Source: Clostridia bacterium
GTDB taxonomy: Bacteria; Bacillota; Clostridia; Oscillospirales; CAG-272
NCBI GenBank assembly: GCA_017961575.1
Contig: JAGCXA010000049.1
Location: forward strand, 1 to 42,867
Direction: 5' to 3'
Length of the DNA stretch: 42,867 nucleotides
Each line of letters begins with the position of its first letter. Position 1 is the first letter of the stretch. A program made the position numbers and the translations under genes. Under the pieces are notes generated by a model. The model had not been told where the DNA came from and did not search any database. It saw nothing but the letters and a program-made list of their open reading frames with translations. Positions 35,536-42,867 of this stretch are shown here, piece by piece.

Positions 35536-36462
35536 TCAGTTGCCGCCGACCATCTTCGCGACTTCCGCCGCGAGATCGTCCTCTCTCTTCTCGATGCCCT
35601 CGCCCTTGTCGAAGCGGATGCATCCGGTCACCTTGATCGAGCCGCCGAACGCCTTCGCCGTCTGTTCGACGTACTTGGCGACGGTCAGCGAATCGTCCTT
35701 GACGTACGCCTGCTCCATCAGGCAGTTCGCCTCGTAGAACTTGCCGAGCCGCCCGGTGATGATGCCGTCGAGCACCTTCTGGGGCTTGCCCGCCATCTTG
35801 GGATCCTGCGCCATCTGCGCCGTCAGGATCTCGCGCTCGGAGGCGATGACCGACTCCGGAACGTCGCTCCGGTTGACGTAGGGGGTGACGTAAGCCGCCG
35901 CCTGCAACGCGATGTTCTTCGCGAATTCGGCAAAGCCGGCGTTATTTTTCGCGGCGTCGTCCGCCTCGAAACTGATGATGACGCCGGTGGCGCCCAGCCC
36001 GTGGATATAGGTGCTGACAAGCCCCTCGACGACGACGAAGCGGCGAACCGAAAGTTTCTCGCCCATCGTGAAGGTCTTTTCCTGCACTTCCTCCTCAACG
36101 GTCTTGCCGGAAGAGGTCTTGCAGGCAAGAAGAGCGGTCACGTCGGCGGGACGGTTGGCGATGATCGCGCCGAGCACGTCGCGCACGAAAGCGCGGAAGG
36201 TCTCGTTCTTCGCCACGAAGTCGGTCTCGGAGTTGACCTCGACCATCGCGGTCACGTTCCCCTCGGTCAGGATGTCGACCAGACCGTCGGCGGCGATGCG
36301 GCTCGCCTTCTTCGCGGTGGCAGCCATTCCCTTCTCACGGAGAACCTTGATCGCTTCCTCGAAATCGCCGTTGGCGGCGACGAGCGCGTTTTTGCAGTCC
36401 ATCATACCGCAGCCGGTCTGCTTGCGCAGTTCGGCGACGTCTTTTGCATTGATAGTAGCCAT
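35536..36462 (-). CDS. tsf: Elongation factor Ts
   Basis: Guanine-nucleotide exchange factor for EF-Tu. 308 residues. The N-terminal UBA-like helix bundle AKDVAELRKQTGCGMMDCKNAL (about 6-27) and the core motif EVNSETDFVAKN (about 74-85) are typical. A long C-terminal domain with two similar halves follows, ending MVGGN. It lies 21 bases after rpsB and ends at a strong terminator. Confidence 0.97.
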   Translation of the reverse strand: MATINAKDVAELRKQTGCGMMDCKNALVAANGDFEEAIKVLREKGMAATAKKASRIAADGLVDILTEGNVTAMVEVNSETDFVAKNETFRAFVRDVLGAIIANRPADVTALLACKTSSGKTVEEEVQEKTFTMGEKLSVRRFVVVEGLVSTYIHGLGATGVIISFEADDAAKNNAGFAEFAKNIALQAAAYVTPYVNRSDVPESVIASEREILTAQMAQDPKMAGKPQKVLDGIITGRLGKFYEANCLMEQAYVKDDSLTVAKYVEQTAKAFGGSIKVTGCIRFDKGEGIEKREDDLAAEVAKMVGGN

Positions 36463-36483
36463 CGTTTTACTCCTTTCGGTCGA

Positions 36484-37236
36484 TCACTCGGCGTCGGTCG
36501 TTTCGGGCTCGTCCTCGGCGGCTTTCTCCTCCGCCTCGACGTCGACCGTCGCTTCGCCGCCCTTGCCCTCGATCACGGCGTCGGCAAGCGCGCCGGAAAT
36601 GAGTTTCAGGGCGCGGATCGCGTCGTCGTTGCCGGGGATGATATAGTCGGCGTCGTCGGGATCGCAGTTGGTATCGACGATCGCGATGACCGGGATACCG
36701 AGTTTCTTCGCCTCTTTGACGGCGTTGGCTTCTTTACGGGTGTCGGCGATGAACACGGCGTCGGGAAGACGGTCCATATTCTTGATACCGCCGTAGATCT
36801 TTTCGAGATCGTCGATCTCCTTGACCTTCTTCGCCGCTTCCTTCTTGGGAAGGAGGTTGAAGGTTCCGTCCGCCTGCATCTTTTCGAGTTCGTTCAGACG
36901 ACCGATCGAACGGCGGATGGTCTTGAAGTTGGTGAGCATACCGCCCGGCCACCGGACGTTGACGTAGTACATTCCGCACTTGATCGCCTCTTCGCGGATC
37001 GAGTCAGCCGCCTGTTTCTTCGTTCCGACGAAGAGCAGGGTGCCGCCCGCCTCGGAGAGGTAACGGACGTAGGTGTACGCCTCCTCGAACTTCTTGACGG
37101 TCTTTTGCAGGTCGATGATGTGGATGCCGTTTCTGGTGGTGAAGATGTACTCCGCCATCTTCGGGTTCCACTTCTTGGTCGGGTGACCGAAGTGGACTCC
37201 TGCTTCCAGGAGTTGCTTGATGGAAATGCCGAACAT
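36484..37236 (-). CDS. rpsB: 30S ribosomal protein S2
   Basis: 250 residues. [17 protein letters not shown] (about 11-27), FVGTKKQA near 68, [17 protein letters not shown] near 94-110, and [11 protein letters not shown]-x-x-A-V-x-E-A near 158-175 are diagnostic. It has a Glu-rich C-terminal tail from about 225. The start ATG at 37236 follows AGGAGG. First gene of the rpsB-tsf unit with a long structured leader. Confidence 0.98.
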   Translation of the reverse strand: MFGISIKQLLEAGVHFGHPTKKWNPKMAEYIFTTRNGIHIIDLQKTVKKFEEAYTYVRYLSEAGGTLLFVGTKKQAADSIREEAIKCGMYYVNVRWPGGMLTNFKTIRRSIGRLNELEKMQADGTFNLLPKKEAAKKVKEIDDLEKIYGGIKNMDRLPDAVFIADTRKEANAVKEAKKLGIPVIAIVDTNCDPDDADYIIPGNDDAIRALKLISGALADAVIEGKGGEATVDVEAEEKAAEDEPETTDAE

Positions 37237-37366
37237 TGTGTTTTCCTCCTAAAAATAATGGTTTTCCGCCGCAAAAGGAACAAAGCGCCCACCGTCCGGG
37301 AGAAACGGGCGGCACCGGGCGATTCCCACCCTCTTGCGTGAGAATTCGTGCCGAGGCACATCGTCT
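37237..37366 (-). promoter_or_regulatory. Structured leader of rpsB
   Basis: About 120 untranslated bases lie between the promoter and rpsB. They contain the small hairpin GTGCC-GA-GGCAC near 37348-37360 and a larger inverted repeat of CGCCCG and GTGGGCG type near 37275-37320. Ribosomal-protein leaders often bind the encoded protein for feedback; that role is an inference here. Confidence 0.4.
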
Positions 37367-37395
37367 ATAATATCATACTATTTCCTTTTTCGCAA
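37367..37395 (-). promoter_or_regulatory. Promoter of rpsB-tsf
   Basis: Minus strand TTGCGA (37390-37395), 17-base spacer, TATTAT (37367-37372). Confidence 0.75.
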
Positions 37396-37431
37396 GTGAT
37401 TTCATTGGTTTTTTGTTTCGTTCACAAAAAA

Positions 37432-37716
37432 TTAACATTTTCGGTGCTTTTTCTTGTCTTTGCAGGGGGGCGGAAGCGGGAGACAGCCGTCGGCGTCGAC
37501 CAGAATCACGTCCTCGCCGATCTTTTTGATCCGGCACCACGGGATCAGGGTCTGCTCGCGCTTGCCGAACCCGAAAAGTCCGGCGTCGCCCGAAACGACG
37601 AGCCCGGTGACGCGCCCGTCGCAGGGATCGAATTCGAGCGCGGTGACGCACCCGATGCGCCGCCCCTCCCCGACGTCGATCACGTCCTTCGTTTCAAAGT
37701 TTTCGGTGTTCATCAT
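37432..37716 (-). CDS. YlmC/YmxH family PRC-barrel sporulation protein
   Basis: 94 residues, single PRC-barrel domain: KDVIDVGEGRRIGCVTALEFDP near 9-30, then GLFGFGKREQTLIPWCRIKKIGEDVILVD near 45-74. This matches the YlmC/YmxH family, found in spore formers and often controlled by the mother-cell sigma-E; the molecular role is unknown. The C-terminus ends in a Lys/Cys-rich tail (CKDKKKHRKC). The start ATG overlaps the stop of the M14 peptidase gene (ATGA), so the two are translationally coupled; AAAAAGGAG lies upstream within that gene. Confidence 0.9.
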   Translation of the reverse strand: MMNTENFETKDVIDVGEGRRIGCVTALEFDPCDGRVTGLVVSGDAGLFGFGKREQTLIPWCRIKKIGEDVILVDADGCLPLPPPCKDKKKHRKC

Positions 37717-38654
37717 TCGGCTTTGTTCTCCTTTTTCCGTTCGAGTGGCGCGGCGTAGAGCGGGGCGCGGAAGAGGAGGGGGCGGAGCCGGTGCCATTCG
37801 GGGGCGAACGCCGCCGCGGGAAGCGGATTCTTCCCTTCCCCGCATTCGACGGTGAAGGAGGGAACGCCCATCCGTCCGACCGCCCAGTCCGTGAGCCCCC
37901 CGTACGACGCCGCGCCCGACGGTACGGCGGCGCGGTACCCGGTCATCGAAGCGAAGCGCGCGGCGACAGCCGCCTGATACGGGAGCGCCCTGCCTCCCGA
38001 CGTAAAGTAAATCTCCCGCCCCTGCGTATGAAACGAGAGGATCATGGAGAGCGGGACCGAGCGGACGAAGCGGGCGAGCGCCGCCGTTTCGGGCTCGGAC
38101 TCCGGGTACTCGCCGCTGTACCGCGTCGGAGAGCCGCCGAGGATGCCGAGGGAGGATTCGACCCCCTTATAGGCGCGAAACCCCGCGTCGTAGTTGTGAT
38201 TCAGGTCGACCCCCCGCGCGTTTGCCTGCCACTCCGACGTATCGTCGCTCCCCCCGTTCATTTGGCGGATCCGCTCGGAGAGGAAGCCGGACGAAGAGAG
38301 ACCGCGTTCGACGAGTTCGACCCCGTCGGGGTTCAGCGCGGGGACGATCCAGAGCGTGCGCACCGAGAGGAGAAAAGTCGGATTGATCCCCTCAACCGAT
38401 CTGCCCGCCCGGTAGGCGGACAGGAACTCGGAGAGAAAGCGGAGCAAAAACGCCGCCGTCATCCCCTCGGCGCCGTGGTGCGCGCCGACGTAGAGAACGT
38501 GCGTTCCGCCCTCTCCGAGCCGGAGCAGCGGGATCTCGCGCCCGAGGAGCGAACGTCCGAGCAGGGAGCGGACGAGGAGCGGATATTCGTTTTCGAGTTC
38601 GTCGAGGAGGGCGGCGCGGGCGGCGGCGTCGGGACGGGGCGGGATCGATTGCAT
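37713..38654 (-). CDS. M14 family zinc carboxypeptidase, probable gamma-D-glutamyl-DAP peptidase
   Basis: 313 residues. Zinc ligands: HxxE in VGAHHGAEGM (His about 60, Glu about 63) and a later His in LSFHTQGREIYF (about 213). The substrate-binding segment N-A-R-G-V-D-L-N-H-N-Y-D (about 146-157) and the catalytic Glu in FTVECGEG (about 280) are present. This is the layout of the bacterial M14 enzymes that cut gamma-D-glutamyl-meso-diaminopimelate bonds in wall peptides, some of them sporulation or germination enzymes. No signal peptide is visible, so action in the cytoplasm or mother cell is possible. AAAGGGGA lies seven bases before the ATG at 38654. Coupled to the YlmC/YmxH gene. Confidence 0.88.
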   Translation of the reverse strand: MQSIPPRPDAAARAALLDELENEYPLLVRSLLGRSLLGREIPLLRLGEGGTHVLYVGAHHGAEGMTAAFLLRFLSEFLSAYRAGRSVEGINPTFLLSVRTLWIVPALNPDGVELVERGLSSSGFLSERIRQMNGGSDDTSEWQANARGVDLNHNYDAGFRAYKGVESSLGILGGSPTRYSGEYPESEPETAALARFVRSVPLSMILSFHTQGREIYFTSGGRALPYQAAVAARFASMTGYRAAVPSGAASYGGLTDWAVGRMGVPSFTVECGEGKNPLPAAAFAPEWHRLRPLLFRAPLYAAPLERKKENKAE

Positions 38655-38757
38655 ATCTGTTTCCCCTTTCGTCGTTTTTCCGTCCGAGTATATGCGGGGA
38701 GGGGGAAACAAATGAAGACGCTGCCGCGCTTGCCGAAAACGAAGGCGGCTTTGCCGC

Positions 38758-38816
38758 AAAAAAAGACGCCGACAGCCGACCGCACCTTTGGCGCGTCGTC
38801 GTTGCAAGCGTCTTTT
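38758..38816 (-). terminator. Terminator of the aldolase gene
   Basis: Minus strand 9-bp outer stem (38808-38816 with 38761-38769, arms AAAAGACGC / GCGTCTTTT), an imperfectly paired interior, then a T-run reaching the complement of 38758. Confidence 0.7.
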
Positions 38817-38822
38817 CGGTTT

Positions 38823-38894
38823 TTCATCAGCCGTCGCAGGACGGCGTCTTCGTCAGCGAAGCGTCTTCATCAGCCGTCGCAGGACGGCGTCTTC
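38823..38894. repeat. Two 29-base direct repeats with hairpins after fba
   Basis: TTCATCAGCCGTCGCAGGAC plus nine further bases occurs identically at 38823-38851 and 38866-38894. Each copy holds the hairpin GCCGTC-GCAG-GACGGC. Between them is a third hairpin (CTTCG/CGAAG). On the minus strand the units share a GATGAAGACG or GACGAAGACG spacer. This resembles the hairpin-plus-spacer arrays elsewhere in the window. Apart from the terminator, the 38655-38895 gap shows no gene. Confidence 0.8.
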
Positions 38895-38895
38895 A

Positions 38896-39759
38896 TTACG
38901 CTTTTCCGACCGAGCCGAAGAGTTCCATCTTCTCCTTCACGGTCGCCTTGATCGCCTCGACGCCGGGCGCGAGAAGTTTGCGGGGGTCGAAGCCCTTGCC
39001 TTCCAGGTCCTTGCCCTCCTCGATATACTTACGAACGGCGGCGGCGAAGGTGAGCTGGCACTCGGTGTTGACGTTGATCTTCGCGACGCCGAGCGAGATG
39101 GCGCGGCGGATCATATCGGCGGGGATCCCGGTTCCGCCGTGGAGAACCAGCGGCATCTTCCCGGTCTTTTCCTGCACGGCGGCGAGCGTCTCGAAGGACA
39201 GTCCCTTCCAGTTGGCGGGGTACTTGCCGTGGATGTTTCCGATCCCGGCGGCGAGCATCGTCACGCCGAGATCGGCGATCTTCTTGCACTCGTCGGGGTC
39301 GGCGCACTCGCCCATCCCGATCACGCCGTCCTCTTCGCCGCCGATGGCGCCGACCTCGGCTTCGAGCGACATCCCCTTCTCGCGGCAGATCCGGACGAGT
39401 TCGGAGGTCTTCTCGACGTTCTCCTCGATCGGATAGTGCGAACCGTCGAACATAATGGAGGAAAAGCCGGCGTCAATGCACTTGAAGCATCCCTCGTAGG
39501 TCCCGTGATCGAGGTGAAGCGCGACCGGAACGGTGATCTTCAATTCGCGGATCATCGAGCTGACCATCGCGGCGACGGTGCCGAAGCCGCACATATATTT
39601 CCCCGCGCCCTCGGAGACGCCGAGAATGACGGGTGAGCGGAGTTCCTCCGCCGTTTGAAGGATCGCCTTCGTCCATTCGAGATTGTTGATGTTGAACTGA
39701 CCGACGGCGTATTTGCCCGCCACCGCCTTTTCAAGCATTTCCTTTGCCGAAACCAGCAT
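38896..39759 (-). CDS. fba: Class II fructose-1,6-bisphosphate aldolase
   Basis: Zinc-dependent aldolase of glycolysis and gluconeogenesis. 287 residues. MLVSAKEMLEKA at the start, VGQFNINNLEW near 19, zinc site VALHLDHGTYE (about 80-90), FSSIMFDGSHYP near 99-110, EAEVGAIGGEEDG near 134-146, GIGNIHGKYP near 174 and LHGGTGIP near 208. Start: the ATG at 39757-39759 lies nine bases after GGAGG; the ATG at 39765 is only three bases away and so less likely. Single-gene unit with promoter at 39798-39826 and terminator at 38758-38816. Confidence 0.97.
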   Translation of the reverse strand: MLVSAKEMLEKAVAGKYAVGQFNINNLEWTKAILQTAEELRSPVILGVSEGAGKYMCGFGTVAAMVSSMIRELKITVPVALHLDHGTYEGCFKCIDAGFSSIMFDGSHYPIEENVEKTSELVRICREKGMSLEAEVGAIGGEEDGVIGMGECADPDECKKIADLGVTMLAAGIGNIHGKYPANWKGLSFETLAAVQEKTGKMPLVLHGGTGIPADMIRRAISLGVAKINVNTECQLTFAAAVRKYIEEGKDLEGKGFDPRKLLAPGVEAIKATVKEKMELFGSVGKA

Positions 39760-39797
39760 TTGCATTATCCTCCTGCGTAGTTGTGTTTTCATCTGTT

Positions 39798-39826
39798 ATT
39801 GTACATCAGCGGGAAGGAAAAATCAA
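39798..39826 (-). promoter_or_regulatory. Promoter of fba
   Basis: Minus strand TTGATT (39821-39826), 17-base spacer, TACAAT (39798-39803), about 40 bases before the start codon. Confidence 0.8.
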
Positions 39827-39905
39827 GGGGTTTTTCGCTTTTTCCCTTCGCTTTTCGCCCTCTTTTTCTCTTCTCTTGAAAAAGCGGCGACTTTCGCCGT
39901 TGCTC

Positions 39906-39934
39906 TTGACAGGCGCGAATGAAAAATATATAAT
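39906..39934 (+). promoter_or_regulatory. Consensus promoter of the DUF4011 helicase gene
   Basis: Perfect TTGACA (39906-39911), 17-base spacer, perfect TATAAT (39929-39934): the closest match to the sigma-A consensus in the window. Divergent from the fba promoter. A small hairpin (TCCGGG/CCCGGA near 39973-39990) lies in the leader. Confidence 0.9.
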
Positions 39935-40008
39935 ATATACACAATAATGGGTGATTACGTTCTTTTTGCATTCTCCGGGAAACGCCCGGACGTCAGGAGG
40001 ACTCGGGT

Positions 40009-42867
40009 TTGGATAGCATCGCGACCCTTTCCGCGCAATTTTCCCCGGTGATGAATTTCGCTCTGCAACAGAGCGGGATTCCCGTGATCCGGGAGATCAG
40101 AATCAAAAATCTGACCGGCAGAGCGCTGACCGGTCTTTCGGTGTCGGTAACCAGCGACCCCGCGATCTTCCGCGCCGCCTCCTTCCCCGTGGAGGAGGTC
40201 AGTCCGCGGATCGATTACGAGATCCTGTCGCCCGAATTGCAGATGTACGCCTCGACCCTCATCACCCTGACGGCGGCGCAGGACACCGTGATCCGCGTCT
40301 CGCTTCTCCTCGACGGGGAGACCGTCTCGGAGGTCGAGTCGACCGTCCGCCTTCTCGCCTACGACGAATGGGCGGGGGCGAAACTCTTTCCCGAAACGAC
40401 CGGCGCGTTCGTGCAGCCGGGGCATCCCTATCTCTCCGACCTGATGAAAACCGCCGCGTCGAACCTGAAACGCCTGGCGAAGGAAAGTTCGTTCCCGGGG
40501 TACAAGAAAAAGGATCCCGGATCGGTCATGAAACAGATGGAGGCGATCTTCCTCGCCCTGCAAGAGGAAAAATTCCGGGTGAAGGAAACGACGGGCGGCT
40601 ACGAGGAGCCGGGACAGAAGATCCGGCTTCCCGAAACGCTGAAAGTGAAGCGCGACTGCGCGACCCTCGACCTCGCTCTGCTCTTCGCCGCCTGCCTTGA
40701 ATCGGCGGATCTGAACCCGATCGTCGTGTTCGAGAAACGCACCTGTTACGTCGGCGTGTGGCTGATCGACACCTTCTTCTCCGAGAGCATCCAGGACGAC
40801 GCGACCCAACTGACCAAACGGACGGCGGAGGGGATCGAGGAACTCGCCTTCGTGTCGCTCTCCGGCTTCTCGGAAAAAACCGAATTCAAGAACGCGGTGG
40901 CGGCGGCGAACGCGCGCCTTTCGGACGAGGACCGTTTCTGGTTCGCGCTCGATCTCCGGCGCGTGCGCGCGGGCGGGATCCTGCCGATGCCGCTCCGTCG
41001 GCTCGACGCGAAGGGCAACCCGCTCTTCGATTTCGTTCCCTCGACGGCGAAACGCACGGGCGACGGCGACGATCCCACGGCGGCGAAACGCCCGGTGAAA
41101 CGGGCGGGCAACGCCGAGATGACCCGCGAACAGCTCTGGCAGCGGAAACTGCTCGATCTGTCGCTTCGCAACACGTTGCTGAACTTCTCGTTCTACCGTT
41201 CCTCGGTGCAGATCCTCGTCAGTCAGAGCGAAGAACTCTTCGACCCTCTGACGCGCGACGATGCCGAATATTCGGTTTTGGGTCGCCCGAAGGAACCCGA
41301 GATCCCCGTCGGGGACGGAAAAGGGCTCATCAACCTGCGGCACGCCGCCGACCCGATCCAGAACTTCCTGCGTTCGGAGTTCCGGCAGAGACGGATCCAT
41401 ACGACGAACGACCCCGAGGAACTGTCCGGCACGCTGAACAACCTGTTCCGTACCGCGAAGACGGGGCTGGAAGAGAGCGGCGCGAACACGCTCTATCTCG
41501 CGTTCGGCTTCCTGCGCTGGTACGAGACCAACACGTCGCAGAAGCCGCACTTCGCCCCGCTCGTTCTGCTTCCCGTCGAGCTTGTCCGCGCCTCGGTGCG
41601 CAAGGACTTTTTGCTCCGGGCGCGTGAGGACGAGCCGCGCTTCAACATCACCCTGCTCGAAATGCTCCGCAACAACTACGGGGTCACGATCCCCGACGTC
41701 GATCCGCTCCCGCAGAACGAGAACGGAGACCGCAATCTGCGCGACGTGTTCTCGGCGGTGCGGAACGCGGTGATGAAGATGTCGCGTTGGGACGTGTCGG
41801 AGTCGGTCATCCTCTCCAACTTCTCGTTCGCGAACTTCATTATGTATAACGATCTGCGGCGCCGTTCCGCCGATCTCAAAGCCAACAAGGTCGTCTCTTC
41901 CCTGCTCTCGGGTCGGCTGAACTGGCGGGACACCGACGATTTCCTGCCCCCCGAAAAACTCGACGACACGGTCGATCCCGTCGACGTGGCGGCGCCCCTG
42001 CCCGCCGACTCCTCGCAGCTTTCCGCCGTCTGCGCCGCGGGCGAGGGCAAGAGTTTCGTCCTGCACGGTCCTCCGGGAACCGGAAAGTCGCAGACCATCA
42101 CGAATATGATCACCAACGCCCTGTATCACGGGAAGTCGGTTCTTTTCATCGCGGAAAAGATGGCGGCGCTCTCGGTGGTGCAGAAGCGTCTCGAAGCCAT
42201 CGGGATCGCCCCGTTCTGCCTTGAACTGCACTCGAACAAGGCGAAGAAAGCCGACGTGCTCGGGCAACTCGACCGCACCCTGCAATCGGCGAAGATCAAA
42301 ACCCCGGAGGAGTTCACCGCCGAGGCGGAGCGTCTGCGCCGTCTGCGGACGCAGTTGAACGAGACGGTCAGCGCCATCGGGCGGATCCGTCCCTTCGGTT
42401 TCTCGCTCTACGACGCGATCGTCCGTTTCGAGCAGTATAAGGACGCGCCCGATCTGAAAATCTTTTCAAACGAGGCGGTCGCCTCGCTCACCGCCGACAC
42501 CCCGCGGAAGCACGAAGCGATCATCGGGAAACTCCGGGTCGCCTCCGACGCGGTGGGCGGCGTCTGCAAAAACCCGTTCTCGATCTATCAGCGGCGCGAT
42601 TATTCGCTGCAACTGAAACAGCAGTTCGCCGAGGCGCTTGAAAACGTCTCGGAGAGCGGCGCCGACCTGCAAAAGAACCTCGTTTCGCTCGCCCGGCTGA
42701 TCCCCTTCCGCAATCTGCACACCTATCAGCAGATCAAGTCGATCTCGGAACTCTGCGCGATCCTGTCGGAGGTCAATCTGCTCCCCGCGGGGCTGACGAC
42801 CAACAAGAACCTCCCGCTCAACCGCGACCGGATCCTCGACATCTGCCGCGCGGGACAGGCGCGCGAC
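40009..42867 (+). CDS. DUF4011-type superfamily 1 helicase (cut by window edge)
   Basis: 953 codons are open to the right edge without a stop. The start is a TTG at 40009 with GGAGGA (ending 40001) seven bases before it; the next ATG is at 40051. The N-terminal part (about 1-360) is a beta-rich region followed by a globular domain I cannot name. A DUF4011-type motif, W-Q-R-K-L-L-D-L-S-L-R-N-T-L-L-N-F, starts near 377. Walker A GPPGTGKS lies at 687-694, followed by VLFIAEKMAALSVVQKRL, typical of superfamily 1 (UvrD/Dna2-like) helicases. Known members of this group are very long proteins that end in further helicase motifs and a nuclease-like or DUF3320 domain, all outside the window. Some are found in defence regions, but no neighbour here shows that. 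Confidence 0.9.
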   Translation, partial: MDSIATLSAQFSPVMNFALQQSGIPVIREIRIKNLTGRALTGLSVSVTSDPAIFRAASFPVEEVSPRIDYEILSPELQMYASTLITLTAAQDTVIRVSLLLDGETVSEVESTVRLLAYDEWAGAKLFPETTGAFVQPGHPYLSDLMKTAASNLKRLAKESSFPGYKKKDPGSVMKQMEAIFLALQEEKFRVKETTGGYEEPGQKIRLPETLKVKRDCATLDLALLFAACLESADLNPIVVFEKRTCYVGVWLIDTFFSESIQDDATQLTKRTAEGIEELAFVSLSGFSEKTEFKNAVAAANARLSDEDRFWFALDLRRVRAGGILPMPLRRLDAKGNPLFDFVPSTAKRTGDGDDPTAAKRPVKRAGNAEMTREQLWQRKLLDLSLRNTLLNFSFYRSSVQILVSQSEELFDPLTRDDAEYSVLGRPKEPEIPVGDGKGLINLRHAADPIQNFLRSEFRQRRIHTTNDPEELSGTLNNLFRTAKTGLEESGANTLYLAFGFLRWYETNTSQKPHFAPLVLLPVELVRASVRKDFLLRAREDEPRFNITLLEMLRNNYGVTIPDVDPLPQNENGDRNLRDVFSAVRNAVMKMSRWDVSESVILSNFSFANFIMYNDLRRRSADLKANKVVSSLLSGRLNWRDTDDFLPPEKLDDTVDPVDVAAPLPADSSQLSAVCAAGEGKSFVLHGPPGTGKSQTITNMITNALYHGKSVLFIAEKMAALSVVQKRLEAIGIAPFCLELHSNKAKKADVLGQLDRTLQSAKIKTPEEFTAEAERLRRLRTQLNETVSAIGRIRPFGFSLYDAIVRFEQYKDAPDLKIFSNEAVASLTADTPRKHEAIIGKLRVASDAVGGVCKNPFSIYQRRDYSLQLKQQFAEALENVSESGADLQKNLVSLARLIPFRNLHTYQQIKSISELCAILSEVNLLPAGLTTNKNLPLNRDRILDICRAGQARD

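Overview
The window reads as chromosomal core DNA of a GC-rich, endospore-forming member of the Clostridia, probably an uncultured gut lineage. The grounds are gene content and order: spoIIR and a YlmC/YmxH sporulation protein, a PolC-type replicase, the Firmicutes order rpsB-tsf-pyrH-frr-uppS-cdsA-dxr-rseP-ispG-polC, the DapL (aminotransferase) route to diaminopimelate, and a large BspA-type leucine-rich-repeat lipoprotein typical of gut Clostridia. A species cannot be named from the sequence alone. Coding DNA is GC-rich. The promoters stand out as short AT-rich islands, and nine of them share an exact 17-base spacer.

Layout. 1-1630: start of rpoB (minus, cut by the left edge) with its own promoter, divergent from a small lipoprotein gene. 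2112-6446: lipoprotein, uvrA behind a structured leader, an intergenic hairpin array, and a four-helix membrane protein. 6421-10635 (minus): murA, a DUF3810 putative metallopeptidase, a CPBP intramembrane protease and spoIIR. 10780-17580 (plus): a phytoene-desaturase-like FAD oxidoreductase, then an L-box lysine riboswitch in front of dapA-dapB-dapF-dapL-lysA, a complete set for making meso-diaminopimelate and lysine from aspartate semialdehyde. 17873-22087 (minus): the 1404-residue BspA-like lipoprotein. 22285-23612 (minus): TIM-barrel isomerase/epimerase and a YfcE-like phosphoesterase. 23684-24474 (plus): three overlapping or abutting small genes of unknown function. 24478-35299 (minus): polC, ispG, rseP, dxr, cdsA, uppS, frr and pyrH in one long operon read from pyrH. 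35536-37236 (minus): tsf and rpsB. 37432-38654 (minus): YlmC/YmxH protein and an M14 peptidase, translationally coupled. 38896-39759 (minus): class II fructose-bisphosphate aldolase. 40009-42867 (plus, cut by the right edge): a large DUF4011-type superfamily 1 helicase.

How the genes fit together. Cell-envelope supply is the main theme. The lysine operon makes diaminopimelate for peptidoglycan, MurA starts precursor synthesis, Dxr/IspG/UppS make the undecaprenyl carrier, CdsA feeds phospholipid synthesis, and the M14 peptidase probably cuts DAP-containing peptides. Translation and replication genes (rpsB, tsf, frr, polC, rpoB) are interleaved, as is normal in Firmicutes.

Most of the window is ordinary housekeeping. 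The least explained parts are the clusters of short hairpins with a repeated CGATATG-like spacer in gene-end regions (after uvrA, after lysA, after the isomerase gene, after fba), the three-gene small-protein cluster at 23684-24474, the structured uvrA and dapL leaders, and the DUF4011 helicase at the right edge. I saw no CRISPR array, prophage, transposase, rRNA or tRNA.
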